Positions 41,509 to 53,790 of a stretch of DNA of 64,000 nt are shown here, piece by piece. The notes beneath the pieces are model-generated. The model was given only the letters and a program-made list of their open reading frames with translations. It was not told where the DNA came from and ran no database searches. The stretch spans positions 498,501 to 562,500 of the forward strand of contig NZ_JARXLA010000008.1 in NCBI RefSeq assembly GCF_029872155.1. Reading direction: 5' to 3'. Made by a program: the position numbers and the translations under genes. The DNA comes from Hyphomicrobium sp. D-2 (lineage in GTDB: Bacteria; Pseudomonadota; Alphaproteobacteria; Rhizobiales; Hyphomicrobiaceae). Each line of letters starts with the position of its first letter. Position 1 is the first letter of the stretch.

Positions 41509-41769
41509 ATGAAGAGAATTCTCCCTCTGGCCGCTGTAGCTGGCGCACTGGCGTGCGTTGTTGCTGTTGGCAGCGCCCAGGCTGCTCCCGCTGCGGGCAA
41601 CGTCCTCGGCAAGCTGGCAACCGTTGGTGAAGCCGGTGCTACCGTTGAGAAGGCGCATTACCGCCATCACCGTAAGCATTGGAAGAAGCGCTATTACAAG
41701 CGCCATCACCACCACTACAAGCATCGCCACTATAAGCACCGTCATTACAAGCACCGTCACTGGCGCTAA
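41509..41769 (+). CDS. Small His-rich secreted protein with HYKHR repeats (86 residues)
   Basis: A strong ribosome-binding site (AAAGGAG) precedes ATG 41509. A signal peptide (LPLAAVAGALACVVAVGSAQA) is followed by about 60 residues. The first part is Gly/Ala-rich; the rest is almost wholly His, Lys, Tyr and Arg, including three near-perfect HYKHR copies at the C-terminus. The DNA repeats match (units near 41724-41764). Metal binding or interaction with cell-surface polyanions is plausible from composition but unproven. A terminator follows, so it is monocistronic. Confidence 0.82.
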   Translation: MKRILPLAAVAGALACVVAVGSAQAAPAAGNVLGKLATVGEAGATVEKAHYRHHRKHWKKRYYKRHHHHYKHRHYKHRHYKHRHWR

Positions 41770-41804
41770 GCGCCGGACGGAGCCAGACGGTTCTAAAGTC
41801 CGAG

Positions 41805-41843
41805 GTCTCGCCTTCGCTCACGCGGAGGCGAGACTTTCTCTTT
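41805..41843 (+). terminator. Rho-independent terminator after the His-rich gene
   Basis: GTCTCGCCT (41805-41813) pairs with AGGCGAGAC (41826-41834) over 9 bp, followed by TTTCTCTTT. It lies between the His-rich gene and the converging bolA-like gene. Confidence 0.8.
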
Positions 41844-41905
41844 ATGGGGTATGCAGATGAGCGGCGCCGCTTTTTCGCTGCTGACATTTGCCGGCAGCCG
41901 GACAC

Positions 41906-42178
41906 TCAAACGGGCTCGCCCGGTGCCAGCGCCTTGATGGCCAGCGCATGCACGCCATCGCGAAGTTCATCGCGCACGACATCATTCACGATGCGGTGTC
42001 GCTCGATCCGTGATTTGCCTGCAAAGGCTTCCGACACGATCAAAAGCCGGAAGTGGCTTTCGCCCGTGCCGGGAGATGAAGCATGGCCCGAATGCAGGTG
42101 CGACTCATTGACCACGTCGAGACGTGTCGGGCGTAGTGCCACTATCAACTTTTCGCGCATACGTGTTTGCAAGCTCAT
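41906..42178 (-). CDS. BolA family protein
   Basis: A 90-residue BolA protein with the single class II KH-like domain. RLDVVNESHLHSGHASSPG carries the conserved His residues, SHFRLLIVSEAFAGKSRIERH the core helix-strand, and RHRIVNDVVRDEL the C-terminal helix with the invariant His. BolA proteins work with monothiol glutaredoxins in iron-sulfur cluster delivery and regulation. ATG 42178 (MSLQTRMRE) is preferred over an upstream extension. It diverges from the J-domain gene, a conserved arrangement in the group. Confidence 0.93.
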   Translation of the reverse strand: MSLQTRMREKLIVALRPTRLDVVNESHLHSGHASSPGTGESHFRLLIVSEAFAGKSRIERHRIVNDVVRDELRDGVHALAIKALAPGEPV

Positions 42179-42296
42179 AAAAACGCCTCGTGTCGGGATC
42201 AGACAAAACGTCAAGGGGCTGGTGAAAAATAAGTCTGCCTCAGAGCAAGCAGATCAGCTTGTCTGAGGACGACAGCAGGATCATACTTCGCGCGAA

Positions 42297-42959
42297 ATGA
42301 AGCTCGACTCCAAATACTTCGACAGCATCCGCGTTTCCTCCAAGCGCCAGCGCACGGCTGCGCCTGCGCGTGAGGAAAGGCATCCGCGTTGCCAGTGGAA
42401 GGGATGTAAAAGTCCCGGCGACCACAAGGCTCCGCGCGGCCGTGGTCGCGACGGACAGTTCTACTTTTTCTGCCTTGAGCACGTTCGCCAGTACAATGCC
42501 ACATACAATTATTTCGATGGCATGAACGACTCCGAAGTGCAGGAATTCCAGAAGGACGCCATGACCGGCCATCGCCCCACCTGGAAGGTGGGCGCGAACT
42601 CGCCGCCGCCGGAGGGCGCTGCCGCTGGTGCTCCGCCACCTCCCGATGCAGCCGCTGCGCCGGGCGTTGGTGCTAAAACCATGGATCCGCACTCGTTCTT
42701 CGCCCGGCGCGAGCGGGCGGCCCGCCAGCGCGCAGAAGCTGCGGCGGGTAAACGGCGCGTGGTCAAGCCGCTTGAGAAAAAGAGCCTAGAGACGCTGGAT
42801 CTTGCGCTCCACGCGTCGCGGGACGAGATCAAGGCGCGCTTCAAGGCCCTGGTGAAGATTTACCATCCCGACGCCAACGGCGGCGACGCGCGGTCAGGCG
42901 AGAAGTTGCGAGAGATCATTCAAGCCTATAACTTCCTGAAACAAGCAGGCCTCGTTTAG
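42297..42959 (+). CDS. J-domain protein (DnaJ-like, C-terminal J domain)
   Basis: A 220-residue protein with an unusual order. The N-terminal region has possible metal-binding Cys residues (RCQWKGCKSPGDHKAP, QFYFFCLEHVRQYN), a Pro/Ala-rich linker follows, and the J domain is at the C-terminus with HPD in ALVKIYHPDANGGD. This architecture belongs to an alphaproteobacterial family encoded between bolA and cobS. Its Hsp70 partner and client are unknown. The stop codon lies within the downstream hairpin. Confidence 0.9.
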   Translation: MKLDSKYFDSIRVSSKRQRTAAPAREERHPRCQWKGCKSPGDHKAPRGRGRDGQFYFFCLEHVRQYNATYNYFDGMNDSEVQEFQKDAMTGHRPTWKVGANSPPPEGAAAGAPPPPDAAAAPGVGAKTMDPHSFFARRERAARQRAEAAAGKRRVVKPLEKKSLETLDLALHASRDEIKARFKALVKIYHPDANGGDARSGEKLREIIQAYNFLKQAGLV

Positions 42960-42972
42960 TCGGCCTGCTTTC
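42943..42972 (+). terminator. Probable terminator overlapping the J-domain gene end
   Basis: AAGCAGGCC (42943-42951) pairs with GGCCTGCTT (42962-42970) around a ten-base loop that contains the stop codon, followed by a short T run. It probably separates this gene from cobS. Confidence 0.55.
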
Positions 42973-43040
42973 GTACGGCCTCGCCGCCGCGGCCAGCGCG
43001 TTGAACCCCATCTGCCGCACTACTCCAAGGATCCGCGAAT

Positions 43041-44045
43041 ATGAGAGCGCAAGCCCAGTCGGGTGCCGAAGGCAAACCTGCGAACCTCCCTGATTTGAAT
43101 CTCTCTGTGCGTCAGGTGTTCGGCATCGACAGCGATCTCGAAGTTCCGGGCTATTCGCAGGGTAGTGAATACGTCCCCGACCTTGATCCCGATTACCTGT
43201 TCAACCGCGACGTGACGCTGGCCATTCTGGCAGGCTTCAAGCACAACCGCCGCGTCATGGTGCAGGGCTATCACGGCACCGGCAAATCCACGCACATCGA
43301 GCAGGTTGCGGCGCGCCTCAACTGGCCGTGCATTCGCGTCAACCTCGATAGCCACGTCAGCCGTATCGATCTCGTCGGCAAGGACGCGATCGTATTGAAG
43401 GACGGCAAGCAGGTGACGGAGTTCCGCGAGGGCATCCTGCCCTACGCGCTGCAGTCCAACACCGCGCTGGTGTTCGATGAGTACGATGCCGGCCGTCCGG
43501 ATGTGATGTTCGTCATTCAGCGCGTGCTGGAAGTTTCCGGCAAGCTTACGCTGCTGGATCAGTCGAAGGTCATTCGCCCGCATCCGGCGTTCCGCCTGTT
43601 CGCGACGACGAACACCATCGGCCTTGGCGATACGAGCGGACTTTATCACGGCACGCAGCAGATCAATCAGGGTCAGATGGACCGCTGGTCTATCGTTGCG
43701 ACGCTAAACTATCTGCCGCACGACGATGAAGTGAAGATCGTGTTGTCGAAGGTGAAGTCGTTCAACAAGAGCGAAGCCAAGCGCAAGGCCGTTGCCAACA
43801 TGGTGCGGGTGGCCGATCTCACGCGCTCAGCGTTCATCAATGGCGATATCTCCACGGTGATGAGCCCGCGCACGGTCATCATGTGGGCCGAGAACGCCGA
43901 GCTGTTCAACGATATCGGCTTCGCGTTCCGCCTCACGTTCCTCAACAAGTGCGATGAACTGGAACGGCCGACGGTGGCGGAGTTCTATCAGCGCTGCTTC
44001 GGCGAGGAATTGCCCGAGAGCGCGGCGAATGTCGTACTGAGCTAG
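43041..44045 (+). CDS. cobS: Aerobic cobaltochelatase subunit CobS
   Basis: AAA+ ATPase of the CobNST complex, which inserts cobalt into hydrogenobyrinic acid a,c-diamide during aerobic cobalamin synthesis. The 334 residues contain Walker A ([17 protein letters not shown]), Walker B ([17 protein letters not shown]), sensor 1 ([16 protein letters not shown]) and the arginine region ([16 protein letters not shown]). The length is typical. It precedes cobT by 109 bases; the large CobN subunit is not in this window. Confidence 0.97.
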   Translation: MRAQAQSGAEGKPANLPDLNLSVRQVFGIDSDLEVPGYSQGSEYVPDLDPDYLFNRDVTLAILAGFKHNRRVMVQGYHGTGKSTHIEQVAARLNWPCIRVNLDSHVSRIDLVGKDAIVLKDGKQVTEFREGILPYALQSNTALVFDEYDAGRPDVMFVIQRVLEVSGKLTLLDQSKVIRPHPAFRLFATTNTIGLGDTSGLYHGTQQINQGQMDRWSIVATLNYLPHDDEVKIVLSKVKSFNKSEAKRKAVANMVRVADLTRSAFINGDISTVMSPRTVIMWAENAELFNDIGFAFRLTFLNKCDELERPTVAEFYQRCFGEELPESAANVVLS

Positions 44046-44154
44046 ATCATGATCGCGCCGGGCCCAAGCAGCCCGGAGCGTGAAACGTCGGTTCCATAAA
44101 AAGGCTAGAGCCGTATCGCAATACGACGAAGCGCGATCGTGCTCTAGGCATCCA

Positions 44155-46041
44155 ATGTCCAACGGCAAGCGCAAGGAACCACCGACCGAGCCGCTGAAGC
44201 GGGCCATCGGGCTTGCCGTGCGCGCGGTTGCCGGACACGGCGACATTGAAGTTGCGTTCGCGGCCGGTGCGCCGGCCTATTCGCCCAAACACATGCAATT
44301 GCCTGAGCCGTCGCGCGTGCCATCGCCGCGCGAGGTTGCGGTGATCCGCGGCTGGGCCGACAGCTTTGCGCTCACGGCCGGCTGTCACGACACCAAGGTG
44401 CACGGCAAGCTGGTGCCGGTTTCCGGCCCCGCGCGGCTTGTGTTCGAGGCGGCGGAGCGCGCGCGCGTCGAGGCGTTGGGTTCTAACCGGATGCCCGGCA
44501 TGGCGCGCAATCTTACCGCGCGGCTTGAGGATCAGTATTCGCACGGCCGCTTTGCTCAGGTGAAAACCAAAGCCGATGCGCCGCTGGAAGATGCAGTTGC
44601 ACTGATGGTGCGCGAGCGTCTTACCGGTCAGCCGCCGCCGGAAAAAGCGCAGGCGCTGGTGGATGTCTGGCGCGATGCCATCGAGAAGCGCGGCGAAAAG
44701 GCGTTGTCGCGTCTTGATGAGCTGATTGAGGATCAGGAAGCGTTCGGGCGCGTCATTCGCGACCTGCTGCACCTGCTCGAACTGACGGAGGAATCCGTCG
44801 ACGCCGAGCGCGATCAGAACGAGGAAGAGGAAGAAGGCACCCAGGAAGAGCAGGAAGGTGAGGCCGATACTTCCGAAGAGGGTGAGAAGGGCAGCAGCGA
44901 GAACGCTGCCGAGGACAGCACCGTCAGCGGCGATCTGAATGAGGTGAACCAGAACGCGGAAGCTTCTGGCACCGATCAGATGGACAACGCGCAGGAGGAG
45001 GACGACGAGCCTCTGGAGCCGCCGGAGCCGTGGCGGCCGAATTCGTCTGTGCTCGATAATCCAGAAGCGTTCGGCTATCGCGTTTTCACGCGTGCGTTCG
45101 ACGAGGAAATCGCTGCCGAACAGCTGTCGTCGCCTGAGGAGCTGGAGCGCCTGCGCGCCTATCTCGATCGCGAATTGCGCACGCTTTCAAGTGCAGTCTC
45201 GCGCTTGGCGAACCGTTTGCAGCGCCGCCTGCTGGCGCAGCAAAATCGCGCGTGGGACTTCGACCTTGAAGAAGGCATGCTCGACGCTTCGCGTCTGACG
45301 CGCGTCATCACAGATCCGATGCATGCGCTGTCGTTCATGCGTGAGCGCGATACCGATTTCCGCGACACGGTTGTGACGTTGCTGCTTGATAACTCAGGCT
45401 CCATGCGCGGCCGCCCGATCATGGTGGCGGCCTGCTGCGCAGATATTCTTGCGCGCACGCTGGAGCGTTGCGGCGTGAAGGTCGAAATCCTCGGCTTCAC
45501 CACCCGCGCGTGGAAGGGTGGGCAGGCGCGCGAGCAGTGGCTTGCAGCTGGCAAACCGCAGGCACCCGGTCGTCTCAACGATCTGCGACACATCGTTTAC
45601 AAAACCGCTGATGCCCCGTGGCGGCGCGCGAAGCGCTCGCTTGCGTTGATGATGCGCGAAGGCCTGCTGAAAGAGAATATCGATGGTGAAGCGCTCGCCT
45701 GGGCGCACCGCCGCTTGCTGGCCCGGCCGGAGCAGCGCCGCATCCTGATGATGATTTCCGATGGCGCGCCGGTCGACGACTCAACGCTGTCGGTCAACAC
45801 CGGCTCGTATCTGGAGCAGCATCTGCGGCAGGTGATCGATGAGATCGAAACGCGCTCGCCGGTGGAGCTGATCGCAGTTGGCATCGGCCACGACGTCACA
45901 CGGTATTATCGCCGCGCTGTTACCATTACTGATCCTGGTGAACTCGCTGGCGCAATGACCGACAAGCTCGTCGAACTCTTCGACGAGAAGGCACGCGAGG
46001 CGCAGCCGACGCGCATCGGTCCACGGAGACGCACGCATTGA
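44155..46041 (+). CDS. cobT: Aerobic cobaltochelatase subunit CobT
   Basis: Partner of CobS in the cobalt chelatase. The 628 residues show the N-terminal CobT region ([20 protein letters not shown]) and a long acidic, Glu-rich linker (about 220-300). The C-terminal von Willebrand A domain has the metal-coordinating MIDAS motif [13 protein letters not shown] near residue 412 and later [15 protein letters not shown] 44155 ([10 protein letters not shown]) is chosen; the frame is open 25 codons upstream, towards cobS, without family sequence. Its stop overlaps the next gene's start. Confidence 0.96.
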   Translation: MSNGKRKEPPTEPLKRAIGLAVRAVAGHGDIEVAFAAGAPAYSPKHMQLPEPSRVPSPREVAVIRGWADSFALTAGCHDTKVHGKLVPVSGPARLVFEAAERARVEALGSNRMPGMARNLTARLEDQYSHGRFAQVKTKADAPLEDAVALMVRERLTGQPPPEKAQALVDVWRDAIEKRGEKALSRLDELIEDQEAFGRVIRDLLHLLELTEESVDAERDQNEEEEEGTQEEQEGEADTSEEGEKGSSENAAEDSTVSGDLNEVNQNAEASGTDQMDNAQEEDDEPLEPPEPWRPNSSVLDNPEAFGYRVFTRAFDEEIAAEQLSSPEELERLRAYLDRELRTLSSAVSRLANRLQRRLLAQQNRAWDFDLEEGMLDASRLTRVITDPMHALSFMRERDTDFRDTVVTLLLDNSGSMRGRPIMVAACCADILARTLERCGVKVEILGFTTRAWKGGQAREQWLAAGKPQAPGRLNDLRHIVYKTADAPWRRAKRSLALMMREGLLKENIDGEALAWAHRRLLARPEQRRILMMISDGAPVDDSTLSVNTGSYLEQHLRQVIDEIETRSPVELIAVGIGHDVTRYYRRAVTITDPGELAGAMTDKLVELFDEKAREAQPTRIGPRRRTH

Positions 46042-47159
46042 AATCCGCTTCGTTCTTTTCTCGTCATCGCGGGCGTCGCCTGCGGTTCCCCGCCGCGTTG
46101 CTCGTTGTGCTGGCTGCCGGAGCCGGCGTTGCGCTCGGCGGTGGCAAGCCCTCGACGGATGGGCTGACGGTTGAGCAGATCAAGGTCGATGCTGCGCCGC
46201 TGACCGCATTCGATCCGACGAAGCCCGGTGAAACGCGCTTCGGCAAGCTGACGTGGAAGGGCGGGTTGGTGCTGACTTCGCCGTCGCAATACTTCGGCGG
46301 CTGGTCGGGCATCCGGCTCGATGGCGAAGGCCGGAATTTTCTCGCCGTTTCCGATGCTGGCATCTGGATGACGGGAGCGTTGGACTATAGCGACGGTGCG
46401 CCCACCGGAATTTCGGATGCAAGCGTTGGCGCGATCCAATCCAAGGATGGCGATGCGCTGTCTCGCGGCAAGGATCGCGATGCGGAGGGGCTGGCGCTCA
46501 TCAGCGGTACGCCACGCGACGGCAGCGTATACATCTCGTTTGAGCGCAAGCACCGTATATCGCGCTACGATGTAGGGCCGGATGGCCTGTCGCCCGCGCG
46601 TGGCAAGGTCGTGCTGCCGGAAGACGCGAAGGACATGCCGGCTAACGGCGGCTTTGAGGGCATTGCCGTTGTCCGTGGTGACGGACCCAACAAAGGCAGG
46701 CTGGTCGCGTTTTCCGAGGAGCTGCGCGATCGCGACGGCAATTACACTGCCTGGATCTGGGAATCCGACGACAAGCCGCGCCGCTTTCACATGACCAACG
46801 ACGGCGACTATGCTGTCACCGATGTGGCGCCGTTGCCGGATGGCGGATTGCTGGTGCTGGAGCGGCGCTTCCGCCTGAGCGAGGGTGTGCGTATGCGTCT
46901 GCGCCACATCCACGCCGAACAGCTAAAGGCGGGCGCGGTTATCGATGCCGATATTCTGGTGGCCGCGGATGGCCGCAGCAATATCGACAACATGGAGGGG
47001 CTGTCGGTGAACGCGGGGTCGGATGGCGAGATCATCGTCACGATGATTTCCGACAACAACTACAACCCGGCTTTCCAGCGGACTTTGCTGCTACAGTTCT
47101 CACTCAAGACGACTGATATTGCGGCGGTGGCGGGCGGCTCGAAGAACGATCAGCCGTAG
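46038..47159 (+). CDS. Exported esterase-like (phytase-like) beta-propeller protein
   Basis: A 373-residue protein with a signal peptide ([20 protein letters not shown]) and the 'esterase-like activity of phytase' domain: [54 protein letters not shown] and [10 protein letters not shown]. The conserved acidic residues fit a calcium-binding propeller. Activity is inferred from the family only. The start is TTG 46038, overlapping the cobT stop, so translation is probably coupled; no closer ATG exists. Its presence after cobT is a common arrangement in related genomes. Confidence 0.86.
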   Translation: MKSASFFSRHRGRRLRFPAALLVVLAAGAGVALGGGKPSTDGLTVEQIKVDAAPLTAFDPTKPGETRFGKLTWKGGLVLTSPSQYFGGWSGIRLDGEGRNFLAVSDAGIWMTGALDYSDGAPTGISDASVGAIQSKDGDALSRGKDRDAEGLALISGTPRDGSVYISFERKHRISRYDVGPDGLSPARGKVVLPEDAKDMPANGGFEGIAVVRGDGPNKGRLVAFSEELRDRDGNYTAWIWESDDKPRRFHMTNDGDYAVTDVAPLPDGGLLVLERRFRLSEGVRMRLRHIHAEQLKAGAVIDADILVAADGRSNIDNMEGLSVNAGSDGEIIVTMISDNNYNPAFQRTLLLQFSLKTTDIAAVAGGSKNDQP

Positions 47160-47533
47160 CGCTGGAGCTGGCTTACGGGGCTTGATGGCAAGCTGAAACG
47201 CGGGGGGCCGCGCGCAAGCAAGCTCAAGAGCTGGTGCGCGGGGCGCACCTAAAGATATCGCGGCGCCTGCGACATTCTGTGTTCGTCATTCCGGGAAAGT
47301 GGTGGGGGCGGTCACAGTGGCTGTGACCGTACTAGGCCGTTCGCTGTGCTGTGGCGAACTGGGTCATGTCTCGTCCCGGCTTCCCCAGTTCGCGCGCAAG
47401 CGTTGGCCAACGCAAAAAGCCTCAGAGCACGCAACCAACAAGCCTAAAGCTCAAAAGAGCCAAGCTGATTGATGCAGTGCTTGAGGCTGAATACGTGAGG
47501 CAGAGCCCCGGGTTGCCCCGAGGCGTCTCAGCG
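47160..47533. other. Intergenic region with two perfect hairpins
   Basis: This 374-base gap between convergent genes contains no gene I can support. Two perfect stems stand out. CGGTCACAG with CTGTGACCG (47309-47329) has a three-base loop. GCGAACTGGG with CCCAGTTCGC (47354-47393) has a 20-base loop. Neither has a T tract. A GC-rich imperfect hairpin near 47505-47522 may end the rpmB transcript. A small structured RNA is possible. Confidence 0.55.
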
Positions 47534-47836
47534 TCAGGCGGCGGCCGGAGCGGCTGCCTTAACGGCCTTCTGGACTTCGCGCTTCATCTTCAGGCAACGC
47601 TCGGAAAGATCCGCGTCAGCAGCCTTGAGAAGGAATGCATCCAGACCACCGCGATGCTCGACCGACTTCAGTGCGCGCGCCGTAACGCGCAGGCTGAACG
47701 AACGGCCCAGCGAGTCGGAGATCAGCGTGACGTCGCAGAGGTTCGGACGGAACTTCCGCTTGGTCGAGTTTTCGGCGTGGCTCCTCAACTGCCCGGAAAG
47801 GGGCAGCGTACCGGTCAGCTCGCAGCGCCTCGTCAT
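47534..47836 (-). CDS. rpmB: 50S ribosomal protein L28
   Basis: Large-subunit ribosomal protein of 100 residues. It begins [16 protein letters not shown] and contains the L28 signature segments [32 protein letters not shown] and [15 protein letters not shown]. The C-terminus is Lys/Ala-rich. It is a single gene on the minus strand, divergent from the DUF3108 gene. Confidence 0.96.
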   Translation of the reverse strand: MTRRCELTGTLPLSGQLRSHAENSTKRKFRPNLCDVTLISDSLGRSFSLRVTARALKSVEHRGGLDAFLLKAADADLSERCLKMKREVQKAVKAAAPAAA

Positions 47837-48110
47837 AGTAAAAGCTCCTTCGCCACCGCTCGTAGCGGCGGACGTCGTACAAGAGATTGCTGGAAACAGG
47901 TCGCACCCTACGGCAGAACCATAGGGCGCTTTGGCCGCTTCTATGCCCGAGAAAGCCGGGGCTCGTCAAGCCGGTGTGCTAGGCCTAAAGTGACGTTTTA
48001 TTACCAGCTGAGGCGTACGGCACTGCGTTTTTGGGGCCACATAAACGACGCAAAACCGGCTTAACCGATTTTTTCATCATCTGGCACTTTTCCAAGGGCG
48101 ACCTAAAACG

Positions 48111-48968
48111 ATGATCCAGTGGCTTCTGCCTGTCTTCCCGCGAGGTTTGGCGGCGCTTGCCCTTTTCGCCCTCGTTTCGCTTTCCTCACCGCTCGGATTG
48201 GGCGGCACCGCGCGGGCGGAGGGCCCTGTCGCGCCTGTGCTGCCAGCGGACGTAAAGGCCTTCTACAAGGTCAGGTTCACCGCGCTGGGTGAGATCGGCA
48301 CCTTCAACTTCAATTCTCAGGTCTCCGGCAAGAATTACACGCTGACCGCCAACGCCAAGATCGACACGGCGATCTTCGATTATCGCGGCAACATGACCAG
48401 CGTGGGCGTGGTTACGCCGGCCGGCATCGTGAAAACACAGCCCTCCAGCCACACCTTCGAATATCGCCAGAAAGCCCTGCTGAAGAAAAAGAAGCTGAAG
48501 GGCCTGAACATTGCGTTTGACCGCGGTGCGGTGAAGGCGGTCACGCCTCCTGACCCGCTGGGGCCGAAGTATGTGCCGGTCACGGCCGAGCAGTTAAACA
48601 ACGTGCTGGACCCGTTGAGCGGCGTTATGGCGCTGTCGATGGTGGATGCGGCCAAGCCGTGCGATCAGAAGCTGCCGATCTACGATGGTAAGGCCCGGTT
48701 CGACATCCAGTTCAAACTGCTGCGGCGTTCGGGGGCAGACCACATCTGCTCCGTAAAGCTGGTTCCGGTTTCCGGCCATAAGCCCGGCGAAGGGGCGGCC
48801 TCGGTCGTCAATGGCGAGATTGAGCTGGTGATGCGCCCGGTGCCCAATGCCAACGTGGTAATCCCGTTCCGCGTCACCGTTCCCACCGTTGTCGGCACCG
48901 CCACGCTGGTCTCGGAGCGGGTCGACATAACGATGCCCGACCAGAAACGCATTGCACTGCGGCGCTAA
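48111..48968 (+). CDS. DUF3108 domain exported protein
   Basis: A 285-residue protein with a signal peptide (LAALALFALVSLSSPLGLGG, cleaved near ARA-EG). The DUF3108 beta-rich domain begins at VKAFYKVRFTALGEIGTFNF and continues through YTLTANAKIDTAIFDYRG. It resembles LolA/LolB-like half-barrels, so an envelope role is possible, but no function is established. It diverges from rpmB and precedes the helicase gene by 137 bases. Confidence 0.87.
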   Translation: MIQWLLPVFPRGLAALALFALVSLSSPLGLGGTARAEGPVAPVLPADVKAFYKVRFTALGEIGTFNFNSQVSGKNYTLTANAKIDTAIFDYRGNMTSVGVVTPAGIVKTQPSSHTFEYRQKALLKKKKLKGLNIAFDRGAVKAVTPPDPLGPKYVPVTAEQLNNVLDPLSGVMALSMVDAAKPCDQKLPIYDGKARFDIQFKLLRRSGADHICSVKLVPVSGHKPGEGAASVVNGEIELVMRPVPNANVVIPFRVTVPTVVGTATLVSERVDITMPDQKRIALRR

Positions 48969-49105
48969 GGCCGTATTCAGCCGGGGTTGCCGGAGTGCAT
49001 CAAGACAGGGCGATTGCTAGCCGTTTTAAGCGTGGCATGCCAATCGCGCTCTTGATCTCGGTGGATGTCTTCGCGATGCCTTCCCGGACAAGCTGAGGAG
49101 GCCAG

Positions 49106-52395
<3,290 letters not shown>

Positions 52396-52399
<4 letters not shown>

Positions 52400-52842
52400 G
52401 CGACGAGCCCTCGGATGCAGTTTCTGCTCCGGGCTCGCAGCGGCTCGACAAATGGTTGTGGTTTGCGCGTTTTGTGAAAACGCGCACGCTTGCGGCGACG
52501 CTCATTTCGGGCGGCAAAGTCCGGGTTAACCGGGAGCGTGTAATCAAACCCGCTCAGACGGTGCGTGTCGGAGACGTGCTGACGATTGTCATCACGCGGC
52601 ATGTGCAATTGGTACGCGTCAAAGGTTTTGCTGAGCGGCGGGGCCCTTCTGCCGCGGCGCGCTTGCTTTATGAGGAATTGACAGTAGAGGGGGATGCCAT
52701 CAAACCTCAGTCGCCGGCTCCGCCCGATGGCGCAGTTCGGCCAGCCATTGAGGTTGCCCCGGTTCAGCGCCCGGTAGGGAGTGGGCGCCCGACCAAGAAA
52801 GAGCGCCGCGAGATCGATAAGTTCCACGGCAAGTCCCGCTGA
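52396..52842 (+). CDS. S4-domain RNA-binding protein (Hsp15-like)
   Basis: A 148-residue protein with an N-terminal S4 domain (QRLDKWLWFARFVKTRTLAA, then SGGKVRVNRERVIKPAQTVRVGDVL), the fold of Hsp15/HslR, which binds stalled 50S subunits with nascent chains. The C-terminal half is Pro-rich and basic, ending in GRPTKKERREIDKFHGKSR. The start is TTG 52396, overlapping the helicase stop, so the two are translationally coupled. That coupling suggests a joint role in RNA or ribosome quality control, which is inference. Confidence 0.9.
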
Positions 52843-52932
52843 CCTGGCGGGGTGCAGTTCGATTGCGATCTGCCCTGCCACCGAAGCCAAGGGTGCGCCT
52901 GCACCCAATGGAAGTGACCCGGATCAAGACCT

Positions 52933-53271
52933 ATGACTTATGTCGTCAATGACAAATGCATCAAATGCAAATTCACCGATTGCGTGGAGGTCTGTCCGGT
53001 CGATTGCTTCTATGAAGGCGAGAACATGCTCGTCATCCATCCCGACGAGTGCATCGACTGCGGTGTATGTGAGCCTGAATGCCCGGCTGATGCGATCAAG
53101 CCGGATACCGATCTGGGGGTAGAGCGCTGGCTGGAGCTGGCCCGGCAATATGCGGACGTCTGGCCCAACATCACGGCTAAAAAGGACGCGTTGCCGGACG
53201 CAGAGGCTCTGCGGGACGAACCCGGAAAATTTGAAAAATATTTTTCGCCAGAGCCCGGTTCAGGCGATTGA
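52933..53271 (+). CDS. fdxA: 7Fe ferredoxin FdxA
   Basis: A 112-residue ferredoxin with one [3Fe-4S] and one [4Fe-4S] cluster. Ligands are visible in [27 protein letters not shown] and [17 protein letters not shown]. The C-terminal extension ([20 protein letters not shown]) is typical of FdxA. It lies between the S4 gene and carD, a conserved alphaproteobacterial position. It probably carries electrons for an unidentified partner. Confidence 0.95.
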   Translation: MTYVVNDKCIKCKFTDCVEVCPVDCFYEGENMLVIHPDECIDCGVCEPECPADAIKPDTDLGVERWLELARQYADVWPNITAKKDALPDAEALRDEPGKFEKYFSPEPGSGD

Positions 53272-53790
53272 TGCCGGCTCCGCGGCGGCGGGTCAGTTGC
53301 ACTCTAACTGATTGAGATCGCGCGAATAATTCTAATTCTTGAGTGACCCATGCAACGCGTCTGAGAGCACATTTTTGTGCTCACGGAATGTTGCGGCAAA
53401 ATGCGCAACCTTTTCACAGTGTTTGCAGAATGGCTTGGATTCGGGCTCTCCGGGTAAGTGTCGCCATACCCTTCCTAAGGCCCGCCCTTCATTTTCAATG
53501 AACTTTATGTTACGCTCCACCTAGATGATGTCCAAAACGCAGTACAGAGCCGGAACAGGAGCGAACAAAAAGCTTCCGCTTTGCCGCGCTGGCAACGATC
53601 GGGCCAGCAGCTGTTCTGTGCAACGAGCGGTTTTGTCACTTCAGGGCACAACACTGGGTCGCGCTCCCCCGATTGGGAGTATCGCTGGCCCGCCTACATG
53701 ACTTGAGCGGCGGCCCTGTGCTGACGCCGAGTTGGTGCGCATCGAATTGAGTACTGGCTTCTAGCCCGACGAGAAAGTGAGACGACCCCC
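53272..53790. other. Intergenic region between fdxA and carD
   Basis: This 519-base gap is less GC-rich than its surroundings in its first half. One doubtful minus-strand ORF lies inside it (53332-53520). The last 100 bases should hold the carD promoter and leader. The sequence before ATG 53791 (GAGACGACCCCC) gives only a weak ribosome-binding site. I see no terminator with a good T tract after fdxA. Confidence 0.5.
53332..53520 (-). CDS. Doubtful small ORF with a CxxC motif
   Basis: This 62-codon frame starts at GTG 53520 and encodes a basic soluble peptide with KPFCKHCEKVAHFA, a possible metal-binding CxxC and His cluster. No clear ribosome-binding site precedes it, and an opposite-strand frame of the same length overlaps it. 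The product is not recognised. It may be chance or a small zinc-binding protein. Confidence 0.22.
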   Translation of the reverse strand: MERNIKFIENEGRALGRVWRHLPGEPESKPFCKHCEKVAHFAATFREHKNVLSDALHGSLKN

